Assembly (NCBI GenBank): GCA_910592205.1
Contig: CAJVPJ010000045.1
Coordinates: 1 to 58,176 of the forward strand
From: Paraglomus occultum
Lineage: Eukaryota; Glomeromycota; Glomeromycetes; Paraglomerales; Paraglomeraceae
Reading direction: 5' to 3'
Length of the DNA stretch: 58,176 nucleotides
The translations under genes and the position numbers were made by a program. The notes below the pieces were generated by a model that did no database searches, was not told the origin of the DNA, and worked only from the letters and a program-made list of their open reading frames with translations. This document shows, piece after piece, positions 9,315 to 22,308 of the stretch (position 1 is the stretch's first letter; the number at the start of each line of letters is the position of its first letter).

Positions 9315-12300
9315 TTACACATGTTCGTTTGAAGCTAAATCCTTATAATCTTTGATTAAAATATCCCTTATCTTAAATAAACCAGTTGATTTCATTGCTG
9401 CCCTTACGGCCGCATCATTGTGACATGCAAAAGTGTTAATAGTAGATACAAAATGTCTTCGTACTGAAGTAGTAGTAATTACGGATGTTTTCGTCGTCGA
9501 TGGTGAGGGAAGCGTGAAAGCTGAAGAAGTGGTGTCAAATGGAGACGAGGAATAATAAATACTTTTGCAAATGTGATCATCTAAATGTCTATACAATATT
9601 AATAGATTTCTAAAAATGTAATTAGAAGTGTCTATATTCACATTCGGATTCTTATCATAATAAGAAAGAATTATATCTATTATTCGCAATTCAAATTTCT
9701 CTCCTTCGTTGTCAGTGTCGTTTGGTATGCTAGCCGGTGATATACAAGACGAAGGTGAAGATGAAAGTGTGGATGACAGTGTGGATGAAAGCGTGGACGG
9801 AAGGATGGAAGATGAAATCGCAGCGGAAGATGTGAGAGCTCCTTTACATTTTGTAGTTATCGAATTTTTCCTCGATATATCATATATAACCATCTTCTGG
9901 ACTATCGTGTCAGTAATAGCAAGGAAACGATTGAAGTGAGCTGGTTCTAACAACGCTCGTTCTCTAATACATGTTATGATCCAATCGATCCAGTTGTATT
10001 CCCAAAGTATTCGCATGTTGTCTGGAGTCAATACTCGCTTGACATCAGCCAATACTTGGAAGACTAGCTCTGTATCTCGGCTAACCGTCAATAAGTCAAA
10101 CAGTAGTCGAATAGCCTCTGGATATACCAACTCGTCAGCTGCTTTATGCGATAAATTATCCTCTGATATCCGAAGAGTAGTTCTCCTGAATATGGGCTTA
10201 TCACTGATTGTAGAACTATTTCTTGTTGTTGGATTACATTGATAGGTGTTAGTTCCAATTCCCAACACCACACGAGTTAATTCTAAAGACAATGGGTAAT
10301 TTGTCAAGTGGGTCTTCAACTGATCGAATGCATTTGTTTTTGTGAGAAAAGTTCGGCTGTGTTTGACATTAGAGCTCATCAAGATGCCCATCATCTTCAA
10401 GCTTACTATTCGAAACTTCTCATTGGGAACGTTGAGGAATAACGTCAAATGTGAGAGTCCTTTCAATCCGCGAATTTTTTCCAATAATGAGTTGTCACAT
10501 GTCATTCTTTTGTAGATCATTTCCAACATGTCGTATTTGACGTCCATGTCATTTGCGTTGTCAGGCGAAATATAATCGAATAATTTCGTTAATTCTTCCA
10601 GTGTCGATTCAGCCAACATTGTCTCTAACGCTTTCATTATAAAAGGCCGAAGCGTTGGTGGAAGAGTGTCGAGTAATTGAAACAAAATATCCAATTCAAA
10701 GCTACTCTTCCACGTTTTCAGATTGCACGGTAGTTCAACTATCATATCTACTAATTTGCGCACAACTGCTAACTGAACATGCTCCTGGCTAACAAACAAA
10801 AGATCAATGATCACTCGAAGACAGGCAGTGTTCACAATGACCATCTGGTTGTCACGCATGATGCCATCACATGTTATGTCTAATAAAACATCAAAATGGT
10901 CTTCCTTCAAATTCTTAGTATCTCTTCCAAGTAAATCTCTCAAGATGCCGAATCCGTTCTGTTCAGTGAATTTTGCAACATTTTGGGGGCTTTTATACAA
11001 TAAATTAGATATTGTTCGCAATCCGATTAATTGATATTCTTGATCCATCTCCAGAAATCTGAAACACAACTCGACTCCTCCTGCTTGTTCGATAATACTT
11101 CTCATTGATCTTGTCGCATGCAGCGTGCATCCGCCTTCCACTCTGCCAACTACCTTGGAGAATTCTGTCAATTCAGAACCCTTGCGTGATTTATCTAACT
11201 CTAATGTCTTGTTCTGTTCATCACTCAAATACGCATATGGATGAATTGCTAGCACCTCCCTATTCTCAATACCTAATGTCCGATAACTCCTACCATATGC
11301 TGGTCCTACATTGAATACTTTCTCGGCCATAGAAAGATCCCATAATCCACGGAAGAAATACACTGAACCAATCTGACCACAGAAATATCCATATGATCTC
11401 TCATTGGGGTCAGAATTGCTTCGTCCGTTGAGATATGAGTGACAGGCAGTTGGCCAAGACTTGCAACATTTTCCTAAAACAGCAACAAATGCCTTATCTT
11501 TGCTATTAACCCTTGGATAATTATACATATTATACGATTGTATTGATGATCCATCAACAATCAACGATGTGCTCTGCTTACAGTGAACGAAAACGATATG
11601 ATGCCAGATGCCAGCCTCACCGAAATCGAACCCATCGAATACAAAGTCCTCCGCTGGCAACGGCCAATGCTGAGTTCTTACGCAAAGGCAGTACCTGTTC
11701 GATTCATCCAATCGTTTGAAATAGAGTTCGAATGTCGTATTGTTTCCAGCTTGATCCTCGTAAGAGAGCAATCCTGTCTCATCCTCAAAAAATGATGTAA
11801 CCTTAACCCAAAGACTAACAGTATATCCACGCTTACTAGTTGGAAATTTCTCTAAAGCAAATGTCCGGAAGCTACTATTTACTCCATTAAAATTGAAGTA
11901 GCAAGGAGGATCCATTCTTTCGGATATTCGTTCTATTGCATATATCATTTGTGATTGAACCTCTCTAATAAAGAAAGGATCAAAACTGATTTCATGAACT
12001 TTTTCCGAAGCCGAAAATGCTTGTACAACAGGCTGCAGTATTCCCGTAATAGACCTCCTTCGAAATCCTCTGCCAACAAAATGACCAAACATGCTCAACG
12101 GGTCAAATGCTGCATCGAAAAGAAGTGTGATATCCGACGTGGTAATGTCGTATGCCCCCAATGTAGGAATAAGATCGACGTATGAAGGAACTTTAGTGTT
12201 GAGAGATTTGCCTTTAAGAAATAAGACTTCGGTTACAAATTTTAATCCCCTGTTTGCACACAACATCTCCTTATTGCGTGGATTAACTTCCATGAGAAGC

Positions 12301-15168
12301 ATCAAAAGTTTAAAATAATCGTTATGCAATGTTTCATCTGTGCTATCAGCCACATATGACAATAGTTTCAACGCCATCATTGCAGCATCTGCGTCTCTAA
12401 ATTCAATTCCCGCTAAACTACGCAGCTTAGTACTGGTCGGCGTACCATTTTGCACTACAGAGTTGGAATTTATGCCGAATGCACCCAAATTTCTTGAGTT
12501 GCTACGCTTGCGAGTAGATACTGACTTCTCTTCTTCAAGATTGTCCGACATCCGGCGTGAATCCACTAACGTTGGACTGGGAAGCTCCATACTGTTGCAA
12601 CGCTGTAAATCGGTGGTGTTGGCGCTTAACAAACTAGGGTAGGGTTCGGACACAACACTTGCGGTCACATTCTCTTCATTTACTGTCGCAAGGGTGCTTT
12701 GATAAGGAAAAGTGCCGTTACGAGCGTTTGCATCTGATAAACTTCGACAGTATGAGAAAAAAGCTTGACTATGAATACTTATTCGCTTGCTCTCGTTCTT
12801 GTGCTGATCATGGGTTTCTTGATTTACACTTTTCTTGAAAACAGTTCGCCGTTTTTGGGTGAATGGTAATACTTTCTTGAACAATGGCTTAGGCGTCAGT
12901 AAATTAGAGATAAACGGCATTATATTACAACTTATTGAAAACGGCTCAGACTCTATTGGGGATGATGACAAGGACAAAAGAACTTTCCCAACCGTTGCGA
13001 CTTCGAGAATAATCTCGCAACATAATCTAAAAGTGAATCGGATAAACAGTACACAATTAGCATATTGCAATCATTAACCATAAAATGTCATCAACAAAAA
13101 CATACATGTCAATTGGTGCCGAAGAAGCATGAATGAGTTCAAGAAACCCATCATATGCGAAATTATCACCAAGTAATTGTTCCGTTTTCTCAGATCCAGC
13201 AAAAAAATCTCCAATAGTTAAAAGTGCAGCCGTTGCGACTTTAGATTCATACGTATGACTGAGAATAGCCAAGAGAACTCCTAGGCCATCAAGTTCACCG
13301 AACGGCTTCTTCACCTGTTCACTCTTTCGGAACACAGACGCAACAACGTTACATACTTTCGTCTGAAACCAGGGAAATCTCGTACGCTCGCGACGGCTAT
13401 GGCAGATAGTTGGTAAATTGGATGACAATAGTTCGTCAGAGTCGAACGCATTCTTGTTTGGTTCAGTTGATGAGTTGGGGGGACTGATCTTAGTAAGTAT
13501 TTCTTCCAATAGTTTAACTAGCCACTAGAACAAACGAATTTTGTGTTAATGGGTTTCAAATACATTTAATAACAGTATTATCTACGACGTGCTAACCTTG
13601 ATAATGTGAGATTTTCCTTGGCCACAAACAATGTATTCTCTCACCAACCATAGTGCCATATCAGCCACCATTACATCCTCCGCCATAGGTTCATCGTGTC
13701 TGCGATTATCTATTCCAGTATCTGTTGCTCCCGCAAGCTCATGCGGAGTATATACAACAGATCTTATAATGACATCATTCAACGTCTCAAAACCCTGTAA
13801 GCTATCAAATAAGTCCATGTCTCTTCCTGTTAAATCAACTAGTAGACCTAAAATCTGTAAAACTAACAAATGCTGTTCAGTCATAAGCAATCTTTCAAGG
13901 TCATCTCTCGGTGTATAGTCCGTTCCCTCGTGAATGTTCCCATTGGTTGTCTTGAGATCCTCATTGTCCTCATTAATACTGTAAATGCGGCGTAACAACT
14001 GAATATATATATCCAGAAGTTTATTGTCTAATTTATTCTGTCTGCTCAACGTGTCTACAAGCAGACGCGACACGCTTCGAAGTATAATATTTACTACAGC
14101 ATTTCGTGATGGAATAGGAACCCGCATTAGAATTCGAGTATACTCCTGTAAGATGTACGTGTTATTCTCAATTAACATAACAGCAACATATTCCAATAAT
14201 CGTGTTACGGCCAGGATATATCGGTAGACGTGATTAGATTCAATAACTTGCGCAATCGGCGAGTTTACAGCGAAAAGCGAAGGCGAACTTGAGTTTGAGT
14301 CCATTGCGATTGTCAAGTACTTTAACCCTGCAAACGCATTCATGTTTGATAAAGATTGCTCGTCCAGTTTTAAAACGGCTGTTATCTGCTTTGCATCGCC
14401 GTCGACGATGAGAACGTCGTTCAGTGTTCTCAAAAGTAAATCAACGCCACCCATCTGCCAAGCCACAACCGCATTAAGACAGTTCACTGATAGTATATCT
14501 TGAATACAATTTAGGGCGTGTTGTCGAATATCCAATTGAGAAGAAGTGACTGCAATACGGAACAATAAATTCAGAGACTCGACGTTACCGACAAACTACA
14601 AAGTAGAATACAGTTTTAATACGATGAATCTACTTGGCCATCACTTGTTTTATCGTTGTCATAATTCAATACTTACCAAGTCATCATTGCCATCCAATGT
14701 AATAGCGAAGAGGACATCGAAACAATCTTTTGAAAGCGTGTCACGCTCTTCGCAAGATTGCTCCATCTCGTCGTCTTGTATAACGTCCACACCACTCTCT
14801 TGATCATTCTTCGCACTTGATATTGACCGACTGTCGCAAAGGTGAAGCCGTTTTACTGCTGCTTCAATCTCGTCCGAGCTAGGAGTCAAGACACAAGAAC
14901 TTCTACTAATGACATGTGTTAGACCTTCAGTAAGAGCTAACAAGCCTGAACTTTCCAAAGGGACAATCGCTCCTTACCTCCACCTGTCATTCTGTTGAAG
15001 AAACTCGAGATCCTCGTCTGCATACCCATCTGGTAATTTAGGAAACACCTTCCCAATCTCGTTTACTACAAGTTCACGCACTTCGGCAACTACTTGCGAT
15101 ACTTTGCCTCCCACAACATTCCTCAGAAATGTATTTATTAATGTTGTTATCCTGTTAATGTAAAGCAT
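9315..15168 (-). pseudogene. BEACH-family protein, N-terminal part only, truncated
   Basis: Coding blocks run from ATG 15166-15168 through 14974-15168, about 14677-14973, 13597-14595 (333 codons) and 13079-13524. A single open frame of about 1235 codons then continues to TAA 9315-9317. Helical, armadillo-like sequence surrounds a concanavalin-A-like lectin module (FNFNGVNSSFRTFAL, GYTVSLWVKV, IWHHIVFVH, GQIGSVYFF), with DUF4704-like repeats after it. This is the standard N-terminal half of neurobeachin/LRBA-type BEACH proteins, which act as scaffolds in vesicle traffic and autophagy. The PH-BEACH-WD40 half that defines the family is absent. There is also an in-frame TAA at 14974-14976, with only an unusually short 27-33 nt intron available to remove it. 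The best splice pair for the intron at 13027-13078 produces a TGA at the junction. The long open frame argues against great age. It could instead be a truncated but expressed paralogue. Confidence 0.7.
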
Positions 15169-17877
15169 TCTTGAGCAGGTGTGGAGCAGAAACTCTAAAT
15201 GCTCTGCTCCTCAGAGCAATGCGTATAGTGCGCCAGACTGCTCAAAAGTACGTTTAGGTGTGTCTAACACTTTTGATGTGGCAGATCTCCCTGTAATGAT
15301 AGTTGTTTATATATTGCAGTGCTAAACCTCCTTAATTAGGATATGAAATGTCGATCATCGATCATTTTGTAGTTGATATGGAAAATCCATTGGATAATCG
15401 AATATTGGCAACTAACGGGAAATAATCGTGTTATCAGCTCATCAACACAAATTTATGCAAGTGTACAAAAGTATTTGCTGGTTGTCGATCGCTTGAATTT
15501 CAATTGGCGTTGTGGACGATGTCGTATCCCGAATGAGTAAACGTGTGACTAATAGAAAGCGCAAAATCCCAATTCGAGTAAACTAAGACGCATTTAAATC
15601 AACAAATCTCCGTCATTGGAACAATTGTGATTTCCTATCCATATACTATATACGGGATGTCCATTATTCACGTGATTTAAAATTTCGTAATTTCGATGGG
15701 ATATTTGTGTATCCGCGCGGGTGTTATCAAAATGCCACAAAAAGATTTTGTTGCATTACGAATGACGTTTGGTTTCAGCCACAGTATTATTCAAGATGGC
15801 TGAATCTCGGTGCACATGCAAAAACTGTCCATATGCGTATGATAATACGAATACTATTAATAATGTACCATTTGTGCATTGTGAATAGAAAACCAATGGA
15901 ATTTTAGCATCTAATACGATCTCTCCCTATACTAAAATAAAAATGTACTAATATAAATAACGGTTATAGAAAATTTGGACCTGTCTACATTTGTATGTAT
16001 ATGTAGCACTAATCTTAGTCCATTCGCCAGCAAGTATAGATTCAAACCAAATTAGTAATTGAATAGATTTCTTTCCAATAACCAGGAGCACGTTTAACAG
16101 ATTTTGACGGTTCGATCTTTAACAGTAAAGATCAGAGGTGGGGGAGATCCGTTATACATCTTTTTGCAACCAATAAAGGATGAAATACAATGTTACATGC
16201 ATAAAATAAATACAACGAATAGAATTTTGATCCACGTTTCTGCAAAAAAAACCACGTTCTCCGGATAAACCTGTTGCGGGAAAGAAGATCCTACTATGCA
16301 ACCAAGAATGAATTAATTGAATGCCAACCAGCAATATATGTGTGCGTGTCATATTATGAAAAGGGCGCGATTTTATTTGATTGGGACAACAAAACCTATC
16401 TCGGTGTTACAGTCACTTTAATCACGTGATTTACGGATTTATGTCCCCAACTTGGATAATTTGTTACTGTAGTTATAGTATTAGTATTAGTATGCATTCC
16501 ATTTCATCTTATTACCCATTTCTTTAAAGTCCATCAATATTGTGCTTTGAATTACGAAAAAATCAATGTGCGTCCAGCGGCTTAGACTAATAAAAAATAT
16601 AAATAAAAAGGCGGAGAATATAAATTACATAATAGCTAATATTGTGTTATTTCAATCAAAATAAAAAGGGAAAATTTTCCATCGAATAGCTTGTGATGTA
16701 ATGGCCACCTAAAGAAGGTACCCAACACTGTTTTTCGTACAAATGATTCACTATTTGGCAAAGAAAGATATTGCATCGAACAGAAGAGATAGACAATGCT
16801 GGAATGAAAAAAAAGCTTTCATGACTTTCCGAACTTTCGATATAACTAATTGAGTACTCCAAACATGAATATTTTGAAACCTTAATAAATTCAAAATACT
16901 GAAAGATATTGGGGTAACGAAAATTTCGGGTATCAGTTTTTTGGAGAAAAAAAAACTATTCTTAATGTATCATAAAACCTTTTTTCTCACAAATTCGTTT
17001 TGCATTCGAACGGCCGTAAGATCTCATTTGACATAGGTCTGGTTCGAATGGACATAAATTTCAAAAACAGCACTATTCTAAGCTTGTTTGCTTATTGTCA
17101 TGTGTTGCCTATAATAGCCGAACATTCTACGCGCGAATACTTTGACCAGATCAGGTTCGAATATAGCAGCTCTTAACAAATAGTAGCAAGAACAGTGGAA
17201 TTTTTGAGAGACTTGGAATGTCTCAGTTCTCATTGCAGAACTAATACTACCCGTAATTACGGATAATTTTTTCTAGTGCTGAGGGACAAGGCATTATCTG
17301 ATTTTCATATTCGAAAATTACTCCAATAACATGATTGCAGAAAAAGAAATAGATGGTAAACGGTAATCCTCAAATCCAACATAGACGCGAACTATTCCCT
17401 GGTCGCAATATCACTAGGAAGAAAGATTCCGATCATAGAACGTCTGTAATATGAACGAGGAAAATTATCGATTGTCTGCCGCTACTACAAGGTGATTCAC
17501 TTAATTCATATCACCCCGTCGTCGAAAACGTGACTATCGCGATTACAACCTATTCAATATTTATGCCAGTTAACTTGAGGAGGAAACGAATAAAAATATC
17601 ATAGACTATTTCTTACATTTAAATTTGATTTCATTTTTAAGATTTCATTACGTTATATATTTCATAGATGCAAAGTGCGACTCTTCACCACCGCCGAATC
17701 TTTCCTCACACTGGCAAATTCATGTCTTTAATCATCCTGTCTAATAAATGCGAGATTGGGCAGAGAAAAAAAAACTCTAATTTTCGTAATTGGGGAATAT
17801 CCAATATTTGTGATGACGGTTACAATGCGATAATGTTTATTTGCTGTATTTATTAATCTAAGTGTCATTTAGAATAA
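15169..17877. other. Intergenic region, 2.7 kb
   Basis: It holds the presumed promoter of the BEACH-like gene on the left and the 3' flank of POB3 on the right. The short open frames look random. Two GGTTCGAAT strings near 17040 and 17153 resemble a tRNA B-box, but I could not fold a tRNA around them. Confidence 0.5.
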
Positions 17878-20037
17878 TCAATCATCTTCCGAAGATGTTG
17901 CGCCACCGACATAATTTTCGTCAAATTCTTCTTCTACGTCGCTCTCGGTATCTCCAGCTTGGAAATCTTCGTCAACTGCCGTGAGTAAACAGGAATTGAA
18001 TATGATGAACCTACATACATGTACAATCTCTCATAATGTATCTTACCGCTGTCCTCATCTATGTCCATGTCATCCTTGTAGCCATCACCAGGACGGATAG
18101 ATCTTCGCGGTGGTAGTTCAGTATCATCATCATCCTCTCCTAACTCTGCATCCAGTTGATCATACGAAATAGTGCCCTATTTAAGAGAAACAAGTATTAA
18201 TAAATATCGTATAATCATGAAAATGACAACATCGTCAAGCGTATATCGTGCATACGTCATCATTCATCTCATTAGATGTTTTGATTCCTTTACTTTGAAT
18301 GAAAGATTCTAAATTATTGTACTCTTCTCTATAAGTCAAGGTCAAAATAGAATATTAGCAATGGAGCCATTTGCAAGACATGCTCAAGCCATAAACGGTT
18401 TACCTATTTATACTCGAGAACTGATAATCAACGCCACTCTTCATATTAAACCTCAAGTCAAATGTTCTCGAAGTCGACAGATTCCCAGATACTCTCGAAA
18501 ATGTGACGTTGTCGATATCCACATTAGGAATAAACGTCGTCGGTTTAGGAATAAACAGAAAGCATTTTTCAAGCGGATATAAGTAGCCCTCATTTGCTTT
18601 CATAGAGCATTTCACTGCAGATGCAGAGTGATGACTCCGGTACTTGTTGGGAACAGTAACCTTACGCTGTGATAACACTTTAAATAATGTGCTAACAACT
18701 TCGTACGTCGGGGCTTCGTACTTGGGTTCTAATTTCCCGTCGTATTGTGTGGCTAGAACTTCTTCATCTATGTTCAGCACCACATCTGTCTCTTCATCTT
18801 TAACAAATTGCATTACCAGGAACGGGTAACGTGTTTGTCCTTGGCGTATTGGCGGATCTAGACCAATCTAACGGAAATAGATGTCAACTTTTGCTGAATA
18901 AGGGGGAAAAATAAATGATCGGAATTGGAATTAATACCAACCACAAACATAGTATGAATCTCATCTAATTTTGGCAATAAAAACAGTTTGATGATGCTTG
19001 AATATTGTATCTTGTAATCGTATGTCTTGCCGCGAAGTCGAAGGAAAGAAGAAAACATCTCAATGTCATAACGACCACTACAATAGATTTACGACGTTAA
19101 TAGTTTGTCAGTAAAATTCAAAGCGCTCCCAAGCAAAAAATTTACCGTGGTGTAAGCAACAATACACTCGAAAATAGAACGATGCCATCTCCGGAAACTT
19201 GGCCAAGATCAGCCAATTCTTTGACGGTATCATGAAATATCTACGTCGCGCATAGAATTATATATTAGTCATTATCTAACTAATATCAATGACATACGCC
19301 CTCCCATCCTTGCAACTTACCGCGGCCGCGCTTCGCTCTTCCATCTCCTCGGCTTCATTCTCTTTATCTCCCTGACTCGTTTCCCCATCTTCACCACTCT
19401 TAACTAGTGTCGTCCCCGGTATAAAGAATCTCATTTCGACCAATTCATGTGTTGTTTGTCGTTTGATTTTCCGTTGAGCATCTTCATCCATCTGTTCTGG
19501 TTGCATAAACTCGATTCCTACTTCATTCTTGTTAGCAAGACTCGTGTTTGCAACTTGATTGAGTGGAAGTTCAAACATTGTTTTATTGCCAACATTAAAA
19601 AGGAGTTGTGATCCCTGAAATTCCGTTTTCCCCCAATTCCATCCTTTCACACTGAGCTCTTTGATCTCGAGGTTTAGTTTGTAATTAGCGCGTATTAAGT
19701 CTTTTAGAGTATCATAGTCCTAGAAAACAAAGACGAACAAGCGTTATGCGACACGAGTATGGATGTTTAGAGCTATGTCATAATACATGCTTCATACGTC
19801 TTTTATAAATCCATCAAACTTCATAACATTTCCATTCTTCAATTGTATTCTTAGTTGATAATTACGAGCAACACGCAGCCATTGTATCTTTCTGAATTCT
19901 TCTGAAGATGCAGTAACGACTCTATCAGTTTCGGGCGTTTTCCATCCTAAACCGGTGGGGGCAAACTTGAGCACTCCCGGCTCATTGCCTAGGCCAAAGT
20001 ATATATTCTGCATCTGAACTGACGTTGTCTCTCCCAT
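17878..20037 (-). CDS. POB3: FACT complex subunit Pob3 (SSRP1 family)
   Basis: Eight exons join to 544 residues: complement of 17878-17975, 18047-18176, 18256-18328, 18404-18867, 18942-19077, 19146-19240, 19321-19719 and 19798-20037. Yeast Pob3 is of similar size (552). The N-terminus (VQMQNIYFGLGNEPGVLKF) is the POB3 dimerisation domain that pairs with Spt16. The SSRcognate/PH-like middle contains GWNWGKTEFQG, ELPLNQVAN and FFIPGTTLV. The tandem-PH region follows with IGLDPPIRQGQTRYPFLVMQ. The tail is highly acidic and ends in EFDENYVGGATSSEDD. There is no HMG box, as expected for fungi, where Nhp6-like proteins supply that function. Known role: histone chaperone that loosens and restores nucleosomes during transcription and replication. 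Confidence 0.97.
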
Positions 20038-20177
20038 TGTGTGTATGTATGTTTGTTAAAGAAAGTTGAGTGGGGGGTAGCATAGTGACGCGTTGTGGAG
20101 AATGATGTTGCTATTTCTGTTGCGCCACGTTGATCCAACCAATCATTACTTACTCGAACAAGAACACATCAGTCACA

Positions 20178-20408
20178 ATGAATAGCAAAGGAGAAATCAC
20201 AGTGACAGAAATTATCGGCTGGCTCGTTTTGTTTTTAGTTGTGACATTGGACATTTTGCTGGTGAGTTCGCTTCACAAAATAAAACGGTTTGATAGCCTT
20301 GTAAATTGTAAAATTCCCTGGTTCAATGTTAGCGAACGACCACGTGATGCGCTGCATGTACTGCAAAAGATATCCTGTAGCGGTAAATTTCATAAACACA
20401 GATGTTAG
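20178..20408 (+). CDS. Possible small single-pass membrane protein
   Basis: Starting at ATG 20178 the frame reads M-N-S-K-G-E-I-T-V-T-E, then a strong hydrophobic segment (IIGWLVLFLVVTLDILLV), then a basic tail. It stays open for 76 codons. A good donor (gtgagt) at 20262 suggests the first 84 bases could be an exon, but I found no clear partner exon. It starts 140 bp from POB3 on the opposite strand and may share its promoter. No family recognised. Confidence 0.3.
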   Translation: MNSKGEITVTEIIGWLVLFLVVTLDILLVSSLHKIKRFDSLVNCKIPWFNVSERPRDALHVLQKISCSGKFHKHRC

Positions 20409-20515
20409 TCAAACATCCAATCGCGGGACAAACTAGATATATACGATAAATTCACCATTGGCAACCATGACAATTCTGCTTAAATAGAAAATGGCGGTAT
20501 TTTGTAAACCATTCA

Positions 20516-21013
20516 TCAAGATCTAACAAAGCTGTTTTCATTTTTATAACATTGAGCTTTATTTAATCCGGCTGTAGTTGATCTTCTCACAATATTATCC
20601 ATGCAATCTACAGTTCTTTTCGGTAAAGTCTTCATGCTTAAGGTACCATGAAGCACTTTCGTAATATAGATAAAATCATTATTTTTTATTCTGACCACTA
20701 GCGTAATTTTTAAACAACTTTCACCTTTATTCAATCGCTTAATTCCATCAATTACTATGCTCAGCGTGCCATTAGGACTTTTTCGCGCAACTTCGTCATC
20801 ATCAAGAACGTAATTAATTTGCTGCATACTGTGAAGAAGTTTGTTCAATGGCAGATCTGAAAATATATATTAATGCTCATGATGACTTGGGAGGATAAAA
20901 AGGACACATCTTAATACTTATCATCAACAAGTATGGAGAATTTCATGAGCTTGGTTGGTGCGCTATTGGTGATTTTGACGAAAATTGATTTTGCGTGTTC
21001 AAAGCATATTGTT
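20516..21013 (-). CDS. Hypothetical protein, member of a local repeat family
   Basis: The main block (20516-20850) encodes LPLNKLLHSMQQINYV, then KSPNGTLSIVIDGIKRLNKGE, and ends STTAGLNKAQCYKNENSF. A second block up to 21013 begins after a good acceptor (ttttgtag) and reads CFEHAKSIFVKITNSAPTKL, a beta-strand-like pattern. The intron between the two blocks (about 20870-20925) does not join them in frame with the signals I see, so the gene may be damaged. A second, clearly broken copy lies at 43403-43740 and shares PNGTL, KKLNKGE and STAGLNKAQCY. I cannot assign a function. Confidence 0.35.
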
Positions 21014-21539
21014 CCTACAAAACAAAGCCCAGGATCAATCCAATTTAGTATAGAATACCAGCACTAATACTGCATGAGCATTTTCCGTCAGTCACACGTG
21101 ACGAAAATCCCGTCAAAGATACATAAGTATTATTATCGTTTCGTGACGATTTTCAGTCACATACACAACGTGGGACGCTATAAATCATACGATTGTTCCA
21201 TTAATTTTCATGACGAATTTTCCGTCACGGCAAAAACATATAAGAAGCTCGAACCCCATCATCAAAATAGCATGTTGAAATGTTTGACAGACTTAATATG
21301 TTTTATTGTTGAAATATTGGATAGATCTTTATTCAATAATCATTAAAAATAAACAACTTTGAAATCGAATTACTTTCTCTCTTTCATTGTTAAAATATTA
21401 ATTAACCGGATATACCTCATAAAAGCTGTCAGGTTTCGGCATAAACGGCTCATTTAAGCTGTAAAATGTCCGTTGTTACCATACCATAACGTATTTTCTA
21501 TTACTCAGATAATGTATTAATTTAAATTTAGGATTATTT

Positions 21540-21735
21540 TTAGAAATACATGCTTCAACTCGTCGTGGCATGCTTTTCACTAAATATATGCAGGAATTTG
21601 AGCCCACTCGTCCTGTAAGGCAATTTCTAACTCTAATATTTTTTGGATACGAGGTTCCAATTCAGGTCAGGCGATTGACTTGACCAATCCACTGAACGGG
21701 TGCATTGTTTTGTTGAAACATGTAACCTTAAATTT
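21540..21735 (-). mobile_element. Tc1/mariner transposase remnant (C-terminal end)
   Basis: Minus-strand translation gives Q-T-M-H-P-F-S-G-L-V-K-S-I-A then P-E-L-E-P-R, then DEWAQIPAYI, and after a frame break LVKSMPRRVEACISKNN. These align with the Tc1 pattern of a second catalytic Asp region, S-P-D-L-N-P-I-E, and the C-terminal S-M-P-R-R-hydrophobic signature. Stops and a frameshift show it is dead. It differs in detail from the copy at 9010-9230, so they are separate insertions. Confidence 0.7.
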
Positions 21736-22308
21736 GGTACTATAAATCAGGTATTCTTCTCAGTACAGTTTTCCATCACAATAATTTTGAATTGTTCGTG
21801 TAATCATCATTTAGCAAAGCCTAGAGTCTTATTAATATCATTTCTCGAAAAACCAATAACCTGACAGCGCCCACTTTCAGTCATTTCTGAATTCTTAGAC
21901 ATTTTGCTATTAAAATGAAAATGGGTGTTTGTAGTTTGGACAAACTTTCATCACTGAAACTGTCCCTCAAACCCTTCCTGCCCACCCAGTGTCTCATTCG
22001 GACCCAGCTGGGGTCTCTTCACACCGGGAACAATGGAGAGTAGGAGAGCGTCATCAGCACTCATCGGTGGAGGGGGATAGCCCAGTGCGATGTTTTTCGT
22101 TAGTTATCTATTATTCAACTATATTTAATTTTGATCGCGGTTTGTTGTAGCAAGCCTTTTTTACAGTCTCGTGAAAGTTCGAGCCGGCTAATTTCTTATC
22201 ACTGAGTGACGTTAGGGAGACGGAACCGGATCAATGGCTTTTTTCACTGAGGAGCAGGAGGTTAAGTTCTAACTTTAAGAAATATAATAAAATCTTGTCG
22301 TCGATACA

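Noticed and set aside
9709-9939. Plus-strand acidic open frame (DESVDDSVDESVDG)
   Set aside because: It is antisense to a serine/threonine-rich repeat in the BEACH-like ORF, with no independent coding evidence.
17035-17165. Two GGTTCGAAT strings resembling tRNA B-boxes
   Set aside because: No A-box at the right distance and no cloverleaf with a 7-bp acceptor stem could be drawn around either.
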